From NCBI GenBank assembly GCA_013112555.1, contig JABFGK010000002.1, positions 372,001 to 436,000 on the forward strand: a stretch of 64,000 nucleotides of DNA, in the 5' to 3' direction. Shown here one piece after another: positions 47,161 through 56,057 of this stretch. The number at the start of each line of letters is the position of its first letter. The first letter of the stretch is position 1. The translations under genes were made by a program, and so were the position numbers. The notes under the pieces were generated by a model. The model was given only the letters and a program-made list of their open reading frames with translations. It was not told the DNA's origin and searched no databases. Source of the stretch: Planctomycetota bacterium. GTDB taxonomy: Bacteria; Planctomycetota; Phycisphaerae; Phycisphaerales; UBA5793.

Positions 47161-48975
47161 TTACGAAGTCGCAGCAACTTCCGCCACGACACCCCCCTGC
47201 ACCACCTCGACCGGCGGGGGAACTTCAGCCCCTACCTCGGGGATGGTACCGGCGATCGCATCAAACTCGGACAAGGTGGATGCATCGTCGGAGCAGATGA
47301 CGGCCTTGAGTTTGGCAAACTCCGGCATCCGCGAACCCATCCAGTACTTCAGGAGAGGCACGCGCGAGGCATCGGCTTCGGCATGATCAGTCAGAATCAC
47401 AGCGCCGAGCAGAATCGTGCCCATGTCAACGATGCGACGGGCATAGAGCCGGCGATAGTCCCCATCGCGGCCGTCCTTGATGAACTCAGCCACTTCGGTC
47501 AGCTCGCCGGATGCATCTCGAATCTGCTGCACGGCCTCTGCGACAAACGGATCGCTCCAATTCGTGCGGTCTCCGAGGATCATGTCAATGACGCTGTGCA
47601 CGGTGCCGCCCAGTACGCCGCCGACGGCTGCCACGATCTGCAACTGTGAGGTGCCTTCGTAAATGCTCGTGATGCGGCTGTCGCGCCAGAGCCGTTCGAG
47701 TGGATGATCATGCATGTACCCGGAGCCGCCCATGACGCTGATGGCCGTGTGGGCTACCCGCGTACTCATTTCAGACGCCCAATACTTGGCGATCGGGGTC
47801 ATCATCCCATTGATCCGCCTGAACTCACGGGCCTCGTTCTTGAGTCGCTTGATTTCGTCCTTGTCGGTGGCCGTTGCCTGTGCCTTGCGGATTCCGTTGT
47901 CCTTGTCAACGCAGTAGCTCGCAAAGTACGTCAGCGCACGGACTGCCTGCAACTCAGCACTCATTTCTACGAGCATTTCCTTGACGGCCGGGAACGTGTC
48001 GATGGTCGTGCCGAACTGCATGCGTTTGCTCGCATACTCGCGGGCAAAGCGATAGGCCGCCTCACCGATGCCGAGTGCCTGGGCGGCGACCCCCATGCGC
48101 GCCCCGTACATGAGAGCCATGACATACTTGATCAATCCCTGCTGTCGCTCGCCGACGAGCCGGGCCGGGGTATCGGTAAATTCGAGTTCGCACGTCGGGC
48201 TGCCGTGGATGCCCACCTTGTTTTCGAGTCGTCGGACCTTGACGGTCGGGCCACGCTCGACGAGGAACAGGCTCAGGCCGCGCCCATCGGTGCTGTCGGG
48301 CTCACTGCGTGCCAGCACGAGCAGAACATGGCCGCACCCGTTGGTGATAAAGCGCTTCACACCCCGGATGCGCCAGGAACCGTCTTCGTTTTCAAAGGCA
48401 CGAACCTTGACGCTCTGGAGGTCGCTGCCGGCGTTCGGCTCGGTCAGCACCATGGCCCCGGTCTTCTTGCCGGCCGACATCTCGGGGAGCACTTCCGCCT
48501 TGATCTCATCACTGGCAAAGTGGCTGATTGTCTCAGCAATGCCCTGCAGGCCGTACAGGTTCATCAGCGATGCATCGGCCCGACTCACGATGTCGATCGA
48601 CATGGTGTAGACGAGGTTCGGGCAGTTCTGGCCGCCGTACTGATACGGGAGTGTGAAGCCCATGAACCCCTCCCGGCCGAGTTCCTCGATCGCTCTGGCA
48701 ATCCCCGGCGGGTAGGTCACACTGCCGTCCTCGTTGAGGATATTGCCGATCTCATCGGTTTCGGTGGCCGTGGGTGCAATCACTTGTGCTGACAACTTGC
48801 CGACTCGATCCAGCATGCCGCGATAGCGATCGAGCGCCTCTTTCTCGTCGGCGGGGGCAATGCCGTACTTGCCGGCAAAGCGGAAGCCTTCTTCCATGAT
48901 CGAGCCGACCTCGCCGATGTTCATGTGGTTAAACAGGAACTGGATCTGTTCGTTATCAGTGAAGTAGTTACCCAT
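47161..48975 (-). CDS. acyl-CoA dehydrogenase
   Basis: The 604-residue flavoprotein has the full acyl-CoA dehydrogenase fold with the long N-terminal and C-terminal extensions of the bacterial 600-residue subgroup (FadE12/DMSP-type relatives). Landmarks are GREGFMGFTLPYQYGG, GAMVLTEPNAGSDLQ, RGVKRFITNG, ASKRMQFGTTIDTFPAVK, MGGSGYMHDHPLERLWRD and the catalytic Glu in SIYEGTSQLQ. It oxidises an acyl-CoA at the alpha-beta bond and would need an electron transfer flavoprotein, which is not encoded nearby. Substrate chain length cannot be told. Confidence 0.93.
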   Translation of the reverse strand: MGNYFTDNEQIQFLFNHMNIGEVGSIMEEGFRFAGKYGIAPADEKEALDRYRGMLDRVGKLSAQVIAPTATETDEIGNILNEDGSVTYPPGIARAIEELGREGFMGFTLPYQYGGQNCPNLVYTMSIDIVSRADASLMNLYGLQGIAETISHFASDEIKAEVLPEMSAGKKTGAMVLTEPNAGSDLQSVKVRAFENEDGSWRIRGVKRFITNGCGHVLLVLARSEPDSTDGRGLSLFLVERGPTVKVRRLENKVGIHGSPTCELEFTDTPARLVGERQQGLIKYVMALMYGARMGVAAQALGIGEAAYRFAREYASKRMQFGTTIDTFPAVKEMLVEMSAELQAVRALTYFASYCVDKDNGIRKAQATATDKDEIKRLKNEAREFRRINGMMTPIAKYWASEMSTRVAHTAISVMGGSGYMHDHPLERLWRDSRITSIYEGTSQLQIVAAVGGVLGGTVHSVIDMILGDRTNWSDPFVAEAVQQIRDASGELTEVAEFIKDGRDGDYRRLYARRIVDMGTILLGAVILTDHAEADASRVPLLKYWMGSRMPEFAKLKAVICSDDASTLSEFDAIAGTIPEVGAEVPPPVEVVQGGVVAEVAATS

Positions 48976-49385
48976 CGGTCGGTTTTTCCCTCGCAGTGGT
49001 TCTCGCGTTCAGGCCACGATGTGTCGGTGTTGATCTCAATACGACAGCAGAGCGGACAGTAGGCTCACCCGCGCGTTGCAGGGAATAGGTAATCCTGCCG
49101 ATCGTGCCGGTCAAAGCGCACATCGTGGGGAATGAACCTGTTTTTAGGCCCCGTAAATCCTGTGATACACAGCATTTTAGGCAAAACGAGCGTTCAAAGG
49201 ACGGGACTCGCCGCTTTTTCCTCCGGCACGACACTCGTGAGGGGAGCGGCCAGCCCCCGTCGGATCGCCGGGGTGTGCGGCACACCGTGCCACCTTTTCT
49301 CGCCCGGGCACGTGTGGGATGGCACTTCGTGCCATACGCCCCGGCAGAGCCGGGGGCTGACTTACACCACGACAATGTGCCCGGA
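48976..49385. other. gene-free stretch with palindromes
   Basis: These 410 bp hold no supported gene. Around 49295-49355 there are consecutive palindromes: ATGGCACTTCGTGCCAT at 49319-49335 and CCCGGCAGAGCCGGG at about 49340-49354, the latter followed by 'ggctgac'. This last module also occurs within the composite repeats at 31281 and 37267, so it belongs to the same repeat family. Confidence 0.6.
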
Positions 49386-50609
49386 TTACCCCTGGCTGTT
49401 GTTCTTCTTCTTTGCCTGCTCGGCCTTCCGCCGGGCAGCAACGCCGGGGTCGCGCTCGATGATCGACTTGATGATGTCAGCGGTCAACTTCTCTTCGTCA
49501 CTGAGCGGGAATCCCTGCCAGCGGATCACGCCGTCCGTCGACATGATGACGACATGCGGGATGCCCTTGATGCCGAGTTCGTGCGAGGTGCGCGCCTTCG
49601 TATCGACGGCCTGTGCATAGTGCATCTCCGTCTTCTTCATGAAATCGCGAACCTTGTCAACAGTGCTGTCACTACTCATTCCGATGACGACCATGTCGTT
49701 CTTGAAGTGTTCCTGGAACTCGTTGACTTCCGGGATGAGTTTCTTGCACGGCCCGCACCAGGTGGCCCAGAAGTCGATCATGACGACCTTGCCGGTGGTA
49801 TCCGGCTTGTCGGTCAGCCATTCCTCGACGACGAGTTCGGGGGCCTTTTTGCCTCTGAAATCGTTGGCATACAGGTTCTTCTCGACATGGGCAGGCCAAC
49901 CGTCATTCCCGCCCGCGGACGCCGGCTCTGCCAACAGGGCATCGACGATCTCCTCGAGTTTTTCCCGGTTGGCACCGGCCACGCGCATGATGCCGTTGCG
50001 GTCGATGACAAAGTAGCACGGGATGAACTTGACGCCGAGTTCAGTGCCAAGCACGCGATCGGGGTCGGCGGCAAAACTGTAGGGCAGTTCTTCGTCTTTC
50101 ACGAAGTCCGGCATCTTCTCAAAGCCGCGCGAAGAGTGCACGCCGAGCACCTCGAACCCCTTGTCGTGGTTCTTCTCATACATTTCCACCACGTGCGGAA
50201 TCTCTTTGCGGCATGGGCCGCACCAGGTGGCCCAGTAGTCCAACAGGACGACCTTGCCCTGGTAATCTTTCCACGAACGGGCCTCGGTCTGGAGCCAGTG
50301 CTTCAGCCCGGTCAGTTCGGTGGCAGGCTTGCCTTCCAGGGTGTCCCAATGCGCGCGGAGTTCAGGCCGACCGGCATCGCGCCACTCAGCAGGTCCGGGG
50401 TCAGGCTTCTTGTCTTTGATCTGTTTCTTCTGTGCCTCCTGCTTCTCCTGGGCGTAGGCCGTCGATCCGGACATGAGCCACGAATTGCCTGAAGGGAGCA
50501 GTGCAGGCTGGCATAGAGCGATCATGCCGGCCATTGCCACCGTACAGGTGCGGGGGAGGCGGGGAAGGCGAGGGAGTGTGAGATGGCGGCGAAACGTCGG
50601 GGTCATCAT
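49386..50609 (-). CDS. exported double thioredoxin-domain protein (TlpA-like)
   Basis: The 407-residue protein has a long signal peptide (TVAMAGMIALCQPALLPSG, then SGSTAYAQ) and two TlpA/ResA-type thioredoxin domains. Each has a complete active site in the same context: LLDYWATWCGPCRKEIP in domain 1 (about 105-240) and MIDFWATWCGPCKKLIP in domain 2 (about 260-390). A Lys-rich tail follows. Such proteins reduce periplasmic disulfides, for example on c-type apocytochromes. The upstream divergent operon encodes cytochrome bc-type subunits, so a link to cytochrome assembly is plausible but inferred. GGAG precedes the ATG at 50609. Confidence 0.88.
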   Translation of the reverse strand: MMTPTFRRHLTLPRLPRLPRTCTVAMAGMIALCQPALLPSGNSWLMSGSTAYAQEKQEAQKKQIKDKKPDPGPAEWRDAGRPELRAHWDTLEGKPATELTGLKHWLQTEARSWKDYQGKVVLLDYWATWCGPCRKEIPHVVEMYEKNHDKGFEVLGVHSSRGFEKMPDFVKDEELPYSFAADPDRVLGTELGVKFIPCYFVIDRNGIMRVAGANREKLEEIVDALLAEPASAGGNDGWPAHVEKNLYANDFRGKKAPELVVEEWLTDKPDTTGKVVMIDFWATWCGPCKKLIPEVNEFQEHFKNDMVVIGMSSDSTVDKVRDFMKKTEMHYAQAVDTKARTSHELGIKGIPHVVIMSTDGVIRWQGFPLSDEEKLTADIIKSIIERDPGVAARRKAEQAKKKNNSQG

Positions 50610-50794
50610 GATCTGGCTCCAAGTATGGTCAGGCTGGTGTGCTTGATATGTAGTGGATGATACTGGCACAGTGGATGCACGGGTTCACTTTGGTACACAA
50701 AAAACAGGCAGAGTCACCGGATTCAGTCGGCCGTCGGCCCATGCGGTTTCTATGATCGTTGCTCAAACCCGAAAACACACGGATACCCAGACCC

Positions 50795-52021
50795 ATGAGC
50801 GAGAACCAGACCCCGCCATCGGCTGATGGACCTCACGGGGCCGACCCGGAACCGATCAGCGAGTTCGACCAGGTACGAGCAGAGGAGAACCTGCCGGACG
50901 TGGACGCTGAGGCTGCGCAGTTGCACCAGGACGCGACCGAGCGTCTGACCCGGGATGCACAAGCGGACCGGGAAGTCGGCTTCGGGCGGCAGATGCTGCA
51001 GTTGACCGTGATTCCTGCACTGATTGTGGCCGGCATCATGGGTGTGTGGATGCTGATTACCGTGCTCGGCGGCCAGGCCCAAAGCCTGGACAGCCTGTTG
51101 ACGCAACTCGAATCGGCCCCGGATCGCCGAGCCGGTGACACCAGCGGCGGCAGCGGCGGCACCCCAGCAGAGGGGACCGGCTCAGATGGGGTGGCCGAAA
51201 CCTGGATGTCGGTGGCCGGCCGCCCAGGCTACCAGGAACGCCAACGGGCCGTGCTGAATCTGTTTGACCTGCTGGAGAACAAACAGGAACTCTCGGACGA
51301 GGAGCGGGCCGACGCAGTGCAACGGCTCACCGTGCTGGCCGATCGCCAACTCGGTGGTGACGAGAAGATCGGACGGTTTATCCTCGGGTCGCTGTCGCTG
51401 CTTTCTGACCCTTCGACGCTCGATACATTTGAAACATGGCTCACCTCAGCCAACGAGTCGGACCAATATGCTGCGGTCGTGTCGTTGAATCGCTGGCGTG
51501 GGCAAGCCGGCGACCTCCGACCGCTGGTGCCGGCCATTGTCGGCTGTCTCGATGCATCGGATGTGCGGGTCACGACGCTCGCCTCGTTACTGTTGGGTGG
51601 GGCTGCCGACCCTGCTGACGTGATGGTCCGGGCCGCGTTGGTAACAGTCATGAACGCCCCGGACCCGGCCCGGCGTGATGCCTCGTGGAATGCCGGCTGT
51701 GCGCTGGCCGCCCTCGGCGATGATCGAGGCCTGCCGGTGCTCAAGTCTCTGCTTGACCGGGAATGGCTTGCACAGCAGGTCTCCGACCCGGCCAACGCGA
51801 ATGCGGGGGTGATGTCGACGGCTTCACAGGACAAGATCATCAAGACCGTGCTCAATGTCGTGGTCGGGTATGATCCGGACACCGATTCGCATTTTGTGCG
51901 GGTATCTGACCAGGGGGTCTGGGACCTGATTCGAGACATTTCTGAACAAGACTCGTCAAGCGATGTGCGGGAATATGCCCGGAAAGTGCTGGAGGTACGA
52001 GCGGGAAGTGACGGGGGATAG
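50795..52021 (+). CDS. membrane-anchored HEAT-like repeat protein
   Basis: The 408-residue protein has an acidic N-terminal segment (about 1-70), one membrane helix (LTVIPALIVAGIMGVWMLITVL, about 82-104), a Gly/Ser-rich linker and a C-terminal helical region (about 135-395) with HEAT-like pairs such as LADRQLGGDEKIGRFILGSL, VVSLNRWRG and RDASWNAGCALAALGDDRGLPVLKSLLD. It opens the gene series that continues with ferredoxin, Rieske and cytochrome b, with 222 bp to the ferredoxin. A role in assembling or regulating that complex is inferred from position only. Confidence 0.7.
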   Translation: MSENQTPPSADGPHGADPEPISEFDQVRAEENLPDVDAEAAQLHQDATERLTRDAQADREVGFGRQMLQLTVIPALIVAGIMGVWMLITVLGGQAQSLDSLLTQLESAPDRRAGDTSGGSGGTPAEGTGSDGVAETWMSVAGRPGYQERQRAVLNLFDLLENKQELSDEERADAVQRLTVLADRQLGGDEKIGRFILGSLSLLSDPSTLDTFETWLTSANESDQYAAVVSLNRWRGQAGDLRPLVPAIVGCLDASDVRVTTLASLLLGGAADPADVMVRAALVTVMNAPDPARRDASWNAGCALAALGDDRGLPVLKSLLDREWLAQQVSDPANANAGVMSTASQDKIIKTVLNVVVGYDPDTDSHFVRVSDQGVWDLIRDISEQDSSSDVREYARKVLEVRAGSDGG

Positions 52022-52243
52022 AACCCGACCGGCTGAATGGTCGTGATTTGTTGCAATCAGGGGGTATTATGTGGCCACCCCGGGCCACTTCGAGACTGAA
52101 GGGATCGGTCGGCACCGAGCGCACAGGAGTCATCCTGTGGGTTCATCCGAGTCGCCTGTCCCTGGCTGATGTCGCGGGGATGTTGGTGAAGAATGAGCGG
52201 GACGATCGAGCGGCAGGATTGTCTGCCGGAGGTAGCGGCCGGT

Positions 52244-52681
52244 ATGGCTGAGACGCATCAAGTAGTAACGAAAGTCTGGATTGCCCCGGGCTGTATCGTG
52301 TGCGATGCATGCGAGACGGACTGCCCCGAGGTTTTTGATGTGCAGGAGGAAACCTGCATCATCCGCCCGGAGGCAATGAAGCCGGACTTCACGAAGGGGC
52401 TGACGCCGACCATTCAGGTGGCTGCAGACAGCTGCCCGGTTGACGTGATCAAGTTTGAGACCGAAGACGCGGAAGGCCCGGAGCCGGAAGGCTGGAAGGA
52501 ACTGCGCGAGGGCGGTTCCGAGGCGGATCACGGTACGGGCGACGGGGCAGCGGCTGCCGACGGCGGCAAGGGTGGGCGCTGCGACGGCTGTCGCCTCTCG
52601 GGCAGCCCCGGACCCGAAGTGGATCTCGCTGCTCGAGTCGGCCGAGGTTTCAGGTTCGAAAGGCGCCGGCGGCTCCGATGA
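52244..52681 (+). CDS. ferredoxin-like 4Fe-4S protein
   Basis: GGAGGT at 52228-52233 supports the ATG at 52244. The 145-residue protein starts as a ferredoxin: KVWIAPGCIVCDACETDCPEVF gives Cys17, Cys20, Cys23 and Cys27, and SCPVDVIKFE supplies a further Cys, as in single-cluster ferredoxins. After about residue 85 the sequence becomes Glu/Gly/Ala-rich and then Arg-rich. Its last 110 bp overlap the Rieske frame, which looks more natural there. So the true product may be shorter, or a frameshift may join it to the Rieske protein. It likely donates or accepts electrons at the bc complex. Confidence 0.75.
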   Translation: MAETHQVVTKVWIAPGCIVCDACETDCPEVFDVQEETCIIRPEAMKPDFTKGLTPTIQVAADSCPVDVIKFETEDAEGPEPEGWKELREGGSEADHGTGDGAAAADGGKGGRCDGCRLSGSPGPEVDLAARVGRGFRFERRRRLR

Positions 52682-53360
52682 AGAATGGCGACGAAGTGCG
52701 AAGGTACCGGCTGCTGCGTTGCAGCAATACCTGCCGGCCGGCGCTCCGCCGGATGCGCAGTTTGCTGCCATGGTCGGGACGGGATTCGTCAAGCCGGAAA
52801 AGACGGTGGCCCAGCAGATCCGTGAGCGTGCCAAGCAGCGGGCCGGAGGTCGGGGGGCTGTCGATGCAGGACGTCGCGGCTTCATGGCTGCCATCGCAGC
52901 CGGCTGGGCGAGCATGATCTTTGTGTTTGCCACGTTTGGAGCCTGGTTCCAGGCGTTCATGGTCCCGAGGGCACCGATTCAGCCGCCGACCAAAGTTCGC
53001 GTGGGCAAACTCTCGCAGTTTGCAGAGATTGGTGTGTACGAGGACTACAAGAAGGACAACATCTGGATCATCTCGCTGGAGGAAGACGGCACGCAGCGCG
53101 TGGTGGCCCTGAGCACCATTTGCACGCATCTCGGCTGCATTCCGAACTGGCTGCCAGGTGCCGGCATCTTCAAGTGCCCATGCCACGGGTCGGGATACCG
53201 GATGAACGGGGTGAACTTCGAAGGCCCGGCTCCCAGGCCGCTTGAGCGGTATGCCCTGTCCGTTGATGACTCCGGGGTTCTGATCGTGGACAAAAGCCGC
53301 GTGTTCCGCAAGGAACTCTCGCAGTGGAATGATTCAAACGCGTTTCTGCCGGTCGCTTAG
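52572..53360 (+). CDS. Rieske iron-sulfur protein
   Basis: The 2Fe-2S cluster ligands are clear: CTHLGC at about 184-189 and CPCHGSGY at about 202-209 in the soluble domain. One membrane helix precedes it (FMAAIAAGWASMIFVFATFGAWF, about 104-128), with two Arg just before it. I placed the start at GTG 52572, inside the ferredoxin gene in another frame; no better start exists in the frame, and upstream codons look non-coding. An N-terminal region of about 95 residues (PKWISLLESAEVSG, PAAALQQYLPAG) is long for the family. It is the Rieske subunit of the cytochrome bc-type complex encoded by the next genes. Confidence 0.85.
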   Translation: MGAATAVASRAAPDPKWISLLESAEVSGSKGAGGSDEEWRRSAKVPAAALQQYLPAGAPPDAQFAAMVGTGFVKPEKTVAQQIRERAKQRAGGRGAVDAGRRGFMAAIAAGWASMIFVFATFGAWFQAFMVPRAPIQPPTKVRVGKLSQFAEIGVYEDYKKDNIWIISLEEDGTQRVVALSTICTHLGCIPNWLPGAGIFKCPCHGSGYRMNGVNFEGPAPRPLERYALSVDDSGVLIVDKSRVFRKELSQWNDSNAFLPVA

Positions 53361-53406
53361 CGGCTGGGTGCCGATGCGTTCAGATTGAGATAGAGGATAC
53401 TGAGTC

Positions 53407-54189
53407 TTGTTCCAGGTGATCAGCACATACATCCGTGAAAGCCAGTTGTGGAACTCGTTTTTCCGCCACGGCCCGCCGCGCGATCGTCGTACCCGAGTCA
53501 TGGTGGTGATGTCGAACCTGTTTCTGCATCTCCACCCGGTGGCCGTTCGTCGCAGCGGGATCCGTCTCAGTTTTACCTGGTGCATGGGCGGGCTGACGTT
53601 CTTCCTCTTCATTGCAGAGACGATCAGCGGCGTGCTGTTGATGTTCTACTACCGCCCGGTGGTTGAATATGCGTACAGCGATATCGTGCAGATGCGGTCG
53701 GCGTTGACGCTGGGCATCATGCGTGAGATCCATCGGTGGGGTGCCCATGCCATGATCATCTCGATCTGGCTGCACATGATGCGAGTCTTCCTGACGGGTT
53801 CGTACAAGCCGCCACGGGAGTTCAACTGGGTGGTCGGGGTGTTGCTGCTGGTACTGACGCTGTTGATGTCGTTTACGGGATATCTGCTGCCGTGGGATCA
53901 GTTGGCAATCTGGGCCATCACCGTCGGCTCGAAGATGGCTGAGGCGACCCCGTTCATGGGGATGAACGGCCCCGGTCGCGAGTTGCTGCAGTTGCCCGGC
54001 GGTATCCCGCTCGTGACGGCCAACTCGGATGCGAAGTTCCTGCTGCTGGCAGGTGCATCCGTCGGGGCACCGGCACTGCTGCGCTTTTACGTGTTGCACT
54101 GCATTGCCATCCCATTGGCAGTGTCCGTGCTCATTGCCGTCCACTTCTGGCGGATTCGGAAGGACGGCGGGATCAGCGGGCCGATGTAA
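53407..54189 (+). CDS. cytochrome b (b6-type, N-terminal part)
   Basis: The 260-residue protein has four helices of cytochrome b and the bis-histidine heme pairs. In REIHRWGAHAMIISIWLH the two His are 14 apart, and in LHCIAIPLAVSVLIAVHFW they are 15 apart; the 15-residue spacing is typical of cytochrome b6 rather than bc1. FTGYLLPWDQLAIWAITVGS matches the Qo region. It starts at TTG 53407, after an AGAGGA site. With the downstream subunit it forms a split cytochrome b that oxidises quinol in the inner membrane. Confidence 0.92.
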   Translation: MFQVISTYIRESQLWNSFFRHGPPRDRRTRVMVVMSNLFLHLHPVAVRRSGIRLSFTWCMGGLTFFLFIAETISGVLLMFYYRPVVEYAYSDIVQMRSALTLGIMREIHRWGAHAMIISIWLHMMRVFLTGSYKPPREFNWVVGVLLLVLTLLMSFTGYLLPWDQLAIWAITVGSKMAEATPFMGMNGPGRELLQLPGGIPLVTANSDAKFLLLAGASVGAPALLRFYVLHCIAIPLAVSVLIAVHFWRIRKDGGISGPM

Positions 54190-54234
54190 TTCCACAAGGA
54201 ATGAGATGGACTTGATGATGATGCAGGCGGGCGG

Positions 54235-54300
54235 GATGCCTGCCCCACTTGGACTCTGACGGGCGAGATGCCCGTCCCACCGAGACGCCCGTCCCACTGA
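54235..54300. repeat. palindromic element between the two cytochrome b genes
   Basis: The segment contains 'gacgggcgagatgcccgtcc' and 'gagacgcccgtcccactgag', overlapping inverted copies of a short 'gacgggc/gcccgtc' motif. It sits in the 119 bp gap between the two cytochrome genes and just before the start of the second, where it may affect mRNA processing. Confidence 0.55.
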
Positions 54301-54308
54301 GAATACCC

Positions 54309-55484
54309 ATGGTTGACCAGACTGGAATCATGACAATGGCAGAGACCGGCTCGTGGGTGTGGACCACCCTGGCGACGGCAGCGGGCGGCACCATGCTCGA
54401 CGGCTTCAAGCAGTTTGTCAATGAGTGGAGCGTCCCGCAGATCAGCCTGCCGCTGTTCTTCATGCCCATCTTTGTCCTGTCGATCGTCCTGTATCGGAAG
54501 TGGACGAAGCCCATCTGGTTCTGGCCCGGGCTGATCGTGTTTACGATCGTCTATTTCGGCTTCATCTTCCTTGACCCGAGTTACGCTGCGATCCTGAAGA
54601 AGCCGGATAACGTGCCGATCAGCATGATGATCTACGGCACGGTGTTCTGTCTGTGGATGGCACTGCGTCAGGCAGCAAAGAACGATCACAGCCTCGAAAC
54701 CGGTCAGCCGCTCGTTGAGGAGGGGCGCGAGGACAAGGTGCTGTGCTGGCCGGACCTCGTGTATGAAGAACTCATTGCGATGGTGCTGTGTACGGCCCTG
54801 CTGATCGTCTGGTCCGTGTTCCTGAAGGCACCGCTTGAGGCACCGGCGAACCCGGCCGGCCCGCCAAACCCGTCAAAGGCCCCGTGGTACTTCCTGGGGC
54901 TGCAGGAACTGCTGGTCTACTTCGACCCGTGGATGGCCGGCGTGGTGTTGCCGGGCCTGATCATCGTCGGGTTGGGAGCCCTGCCGTTTATTGACGTCAA
55001 TCCGAAGGGCAACGGGTATTACACCTACAAAGAGCGCAAGTTTGCTATCTGGACGTTCATGTTCGGGTTTGTCATCCTGTGGGTCGTGCTGATTGTGTTC
55101 GGAACGTTCCTGCGTGGCCCGAACTGGAACTTCTTCGGCCCGTTCCAGCCCTGGGACCCGCACCGCGTCGATAAGTTGACGAACATCAACCTCAGTGAGA
55201 TTGTGTATGTGCAGACGCTGCACCGGCCGATGCCTGAGAGCCGGCTGGTCCGCGAGGCTCCGGGGCTGCTGTTCGCAGCCTTCTGGCTGTTTGCGCTGCC
55301 GCCGCTCTTGGCTCAGATCTGGCCGCTGTTCAAGCGGTTGCGCTACCAGATGGGTTTTGCGCGGTATTACCTGATGTCGTTCCTGTTTGTGGTGATGATG
55401 CTGGTGCCTGTCAAGATGGCTGCCCGCTGGCTGTTCAATCTGAAGTACATCATCGCGATCCCGGAAATCAACTTCAATCTGTAG
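54309..55484 (+). CDS. cytochrome b subunit IV-like protein, extended
   Basis: The 391-residue protein holds the C-terminal part of cytochrome b. The Qo motif region reads NPSKAPWYFLGLQELLVYFDPW, where APWY replaces the PEWY of bc1/b6f; this form is known in several bacterial lineages. VLPGLIIVGLGALPFIDVNP and YYTYKERKFAIWTFMFGFVIL follow. Extra helices are present at both ends: IFVLSIVLY and LIVFTIVYFGFIFL at the N-terminus, and three near the C-terminus, so it is larger than plant subunit IV (160). No CxxCH heme c site is seen. The ATG at 54309 is preferred over an open frame from 54249. Confidence 0.88.
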   Translation: MVDQTGIMTMAETGSWVWTTLATAAGGTMLDGFKQFVNEWSVPQISLPLFFMPIFVLSIVLYRKWTKPIWFWPGLIVFTIVYFGFIFLDPSYAAILKKPDNVPISMMIYGTVFCLWMALRQAAKNDHSLETGQPLVEEGREDKVLCWPDLVYEELIAMVLCTALLIVWSVFLKAPLEAPANPAGPPNPSKAPWYFLGLQELLVYFDPWMAGVVLPGLIIVGLGALPFIDVNPKGNGYYTYKERKFAIWTFMFGFVILWVVLIVFGTFLRGPNWNFFGPFQPWDPHRVDKLTNINLSEIVYVQTLHRPMPESRLVREAPGLLFAAFWLFALPPLLAQIWPLFKRLRYQMGFARYYLMSFLFVVMMLVPVKMAARWLFNLKYIIAIPEINFNL

Positions 55485-55554
55485 CGGCTCGCTTCACCCT
55501 GCAATCTTTTTTTTCAGTTCATTGCGGAAACCGGTTGCCCGAGGAACGGTATCA

Positions 55555-55803
55555 GGGTATGTTGTGAGGAAGTTCGGGGGTGGATCTGCGGTCAGCAGGT
55601 AGAGTCACCTGCTCACATCCGTTGACAGCAACGGGAAGGAACGGTTCATGATGGTTCGAAAGTTGATCTTCAAGCAAACCATCTCGAATGGAGACGATCC
55701 GTAGTGAGCGGGGCAGTGCGCGCTGATCAGTTATGACAGCATCCACTGCACAAGAATGCGACACAGACGCAAGCCCGCTCACTACTTTGGAGCGGGCTTT
55801 TTT
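55555..55803 (+). ncRNA. candidate structured RNA with competing hairpins
   Basis: About 250 bp with no coding frame but several perfect hairpins: AGCAGGT/ACCTGCT (55594-55613), CCGTTG/CAACGG (55619-55634), GCAGTG/CACTGC (55713-55749), and a terminator (55772-55803). GTAGTGAGCGGG at 55701-55712 is perfectly complementary to 55774-55785, so it can sequester the 5' arm of the terminator. This is the layout of an attenuator or riboswitch, or of a free small RNA. No known riboswitch class was recognised. Boundaries are approximate. Confidence 0.45.
55772..55803 (+). terminator. strong intrinsic terminator
   Basis: AGCCCGCTC pairs perfectly with GAGCGGGCT around a 9-base loop, followed by six T. 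It is the strongest terminator signal in the window. It lies 288 bp after the cytochrome gene and 254 bp before the ABC transporter gene. Confidence 0.88.
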
Positions 55804-56057
55804 GTTTGTGTGTGCGTCATACCCGGCCAACGAGCATCTGATTCGCTGAAAAATCGCCGGCAAGACCCACTCAGGAAACAGAAAAGACAATCGGCCCGCT
55901 CTAGACACGTGCCGTCGTGCTGTACACCGACCCGAGATCGGTGATCCGGCTCGATGGCGGTTCGCTGGTGCGAGTATTTGTCAACTGCGGACTCCGGGAG
56001 CAGCAACAACCGCTGCACAAACGCATCCGCAGGCTGGAACGATTGGTATGGTGGATC

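Noticed and set aside
55560-55600. RNase P RNA, from 'gaggaagttcggggg' resembling its conserved 5' segment
   Set aside because: The rest of the conserved RNase P core is missing and the region to the terminator is too short.
55552-55908. Minus-strand protein of about 118 residues
   Set aside because: It runs antisense through perfect hairpins and a strong terminator and has no coding character.
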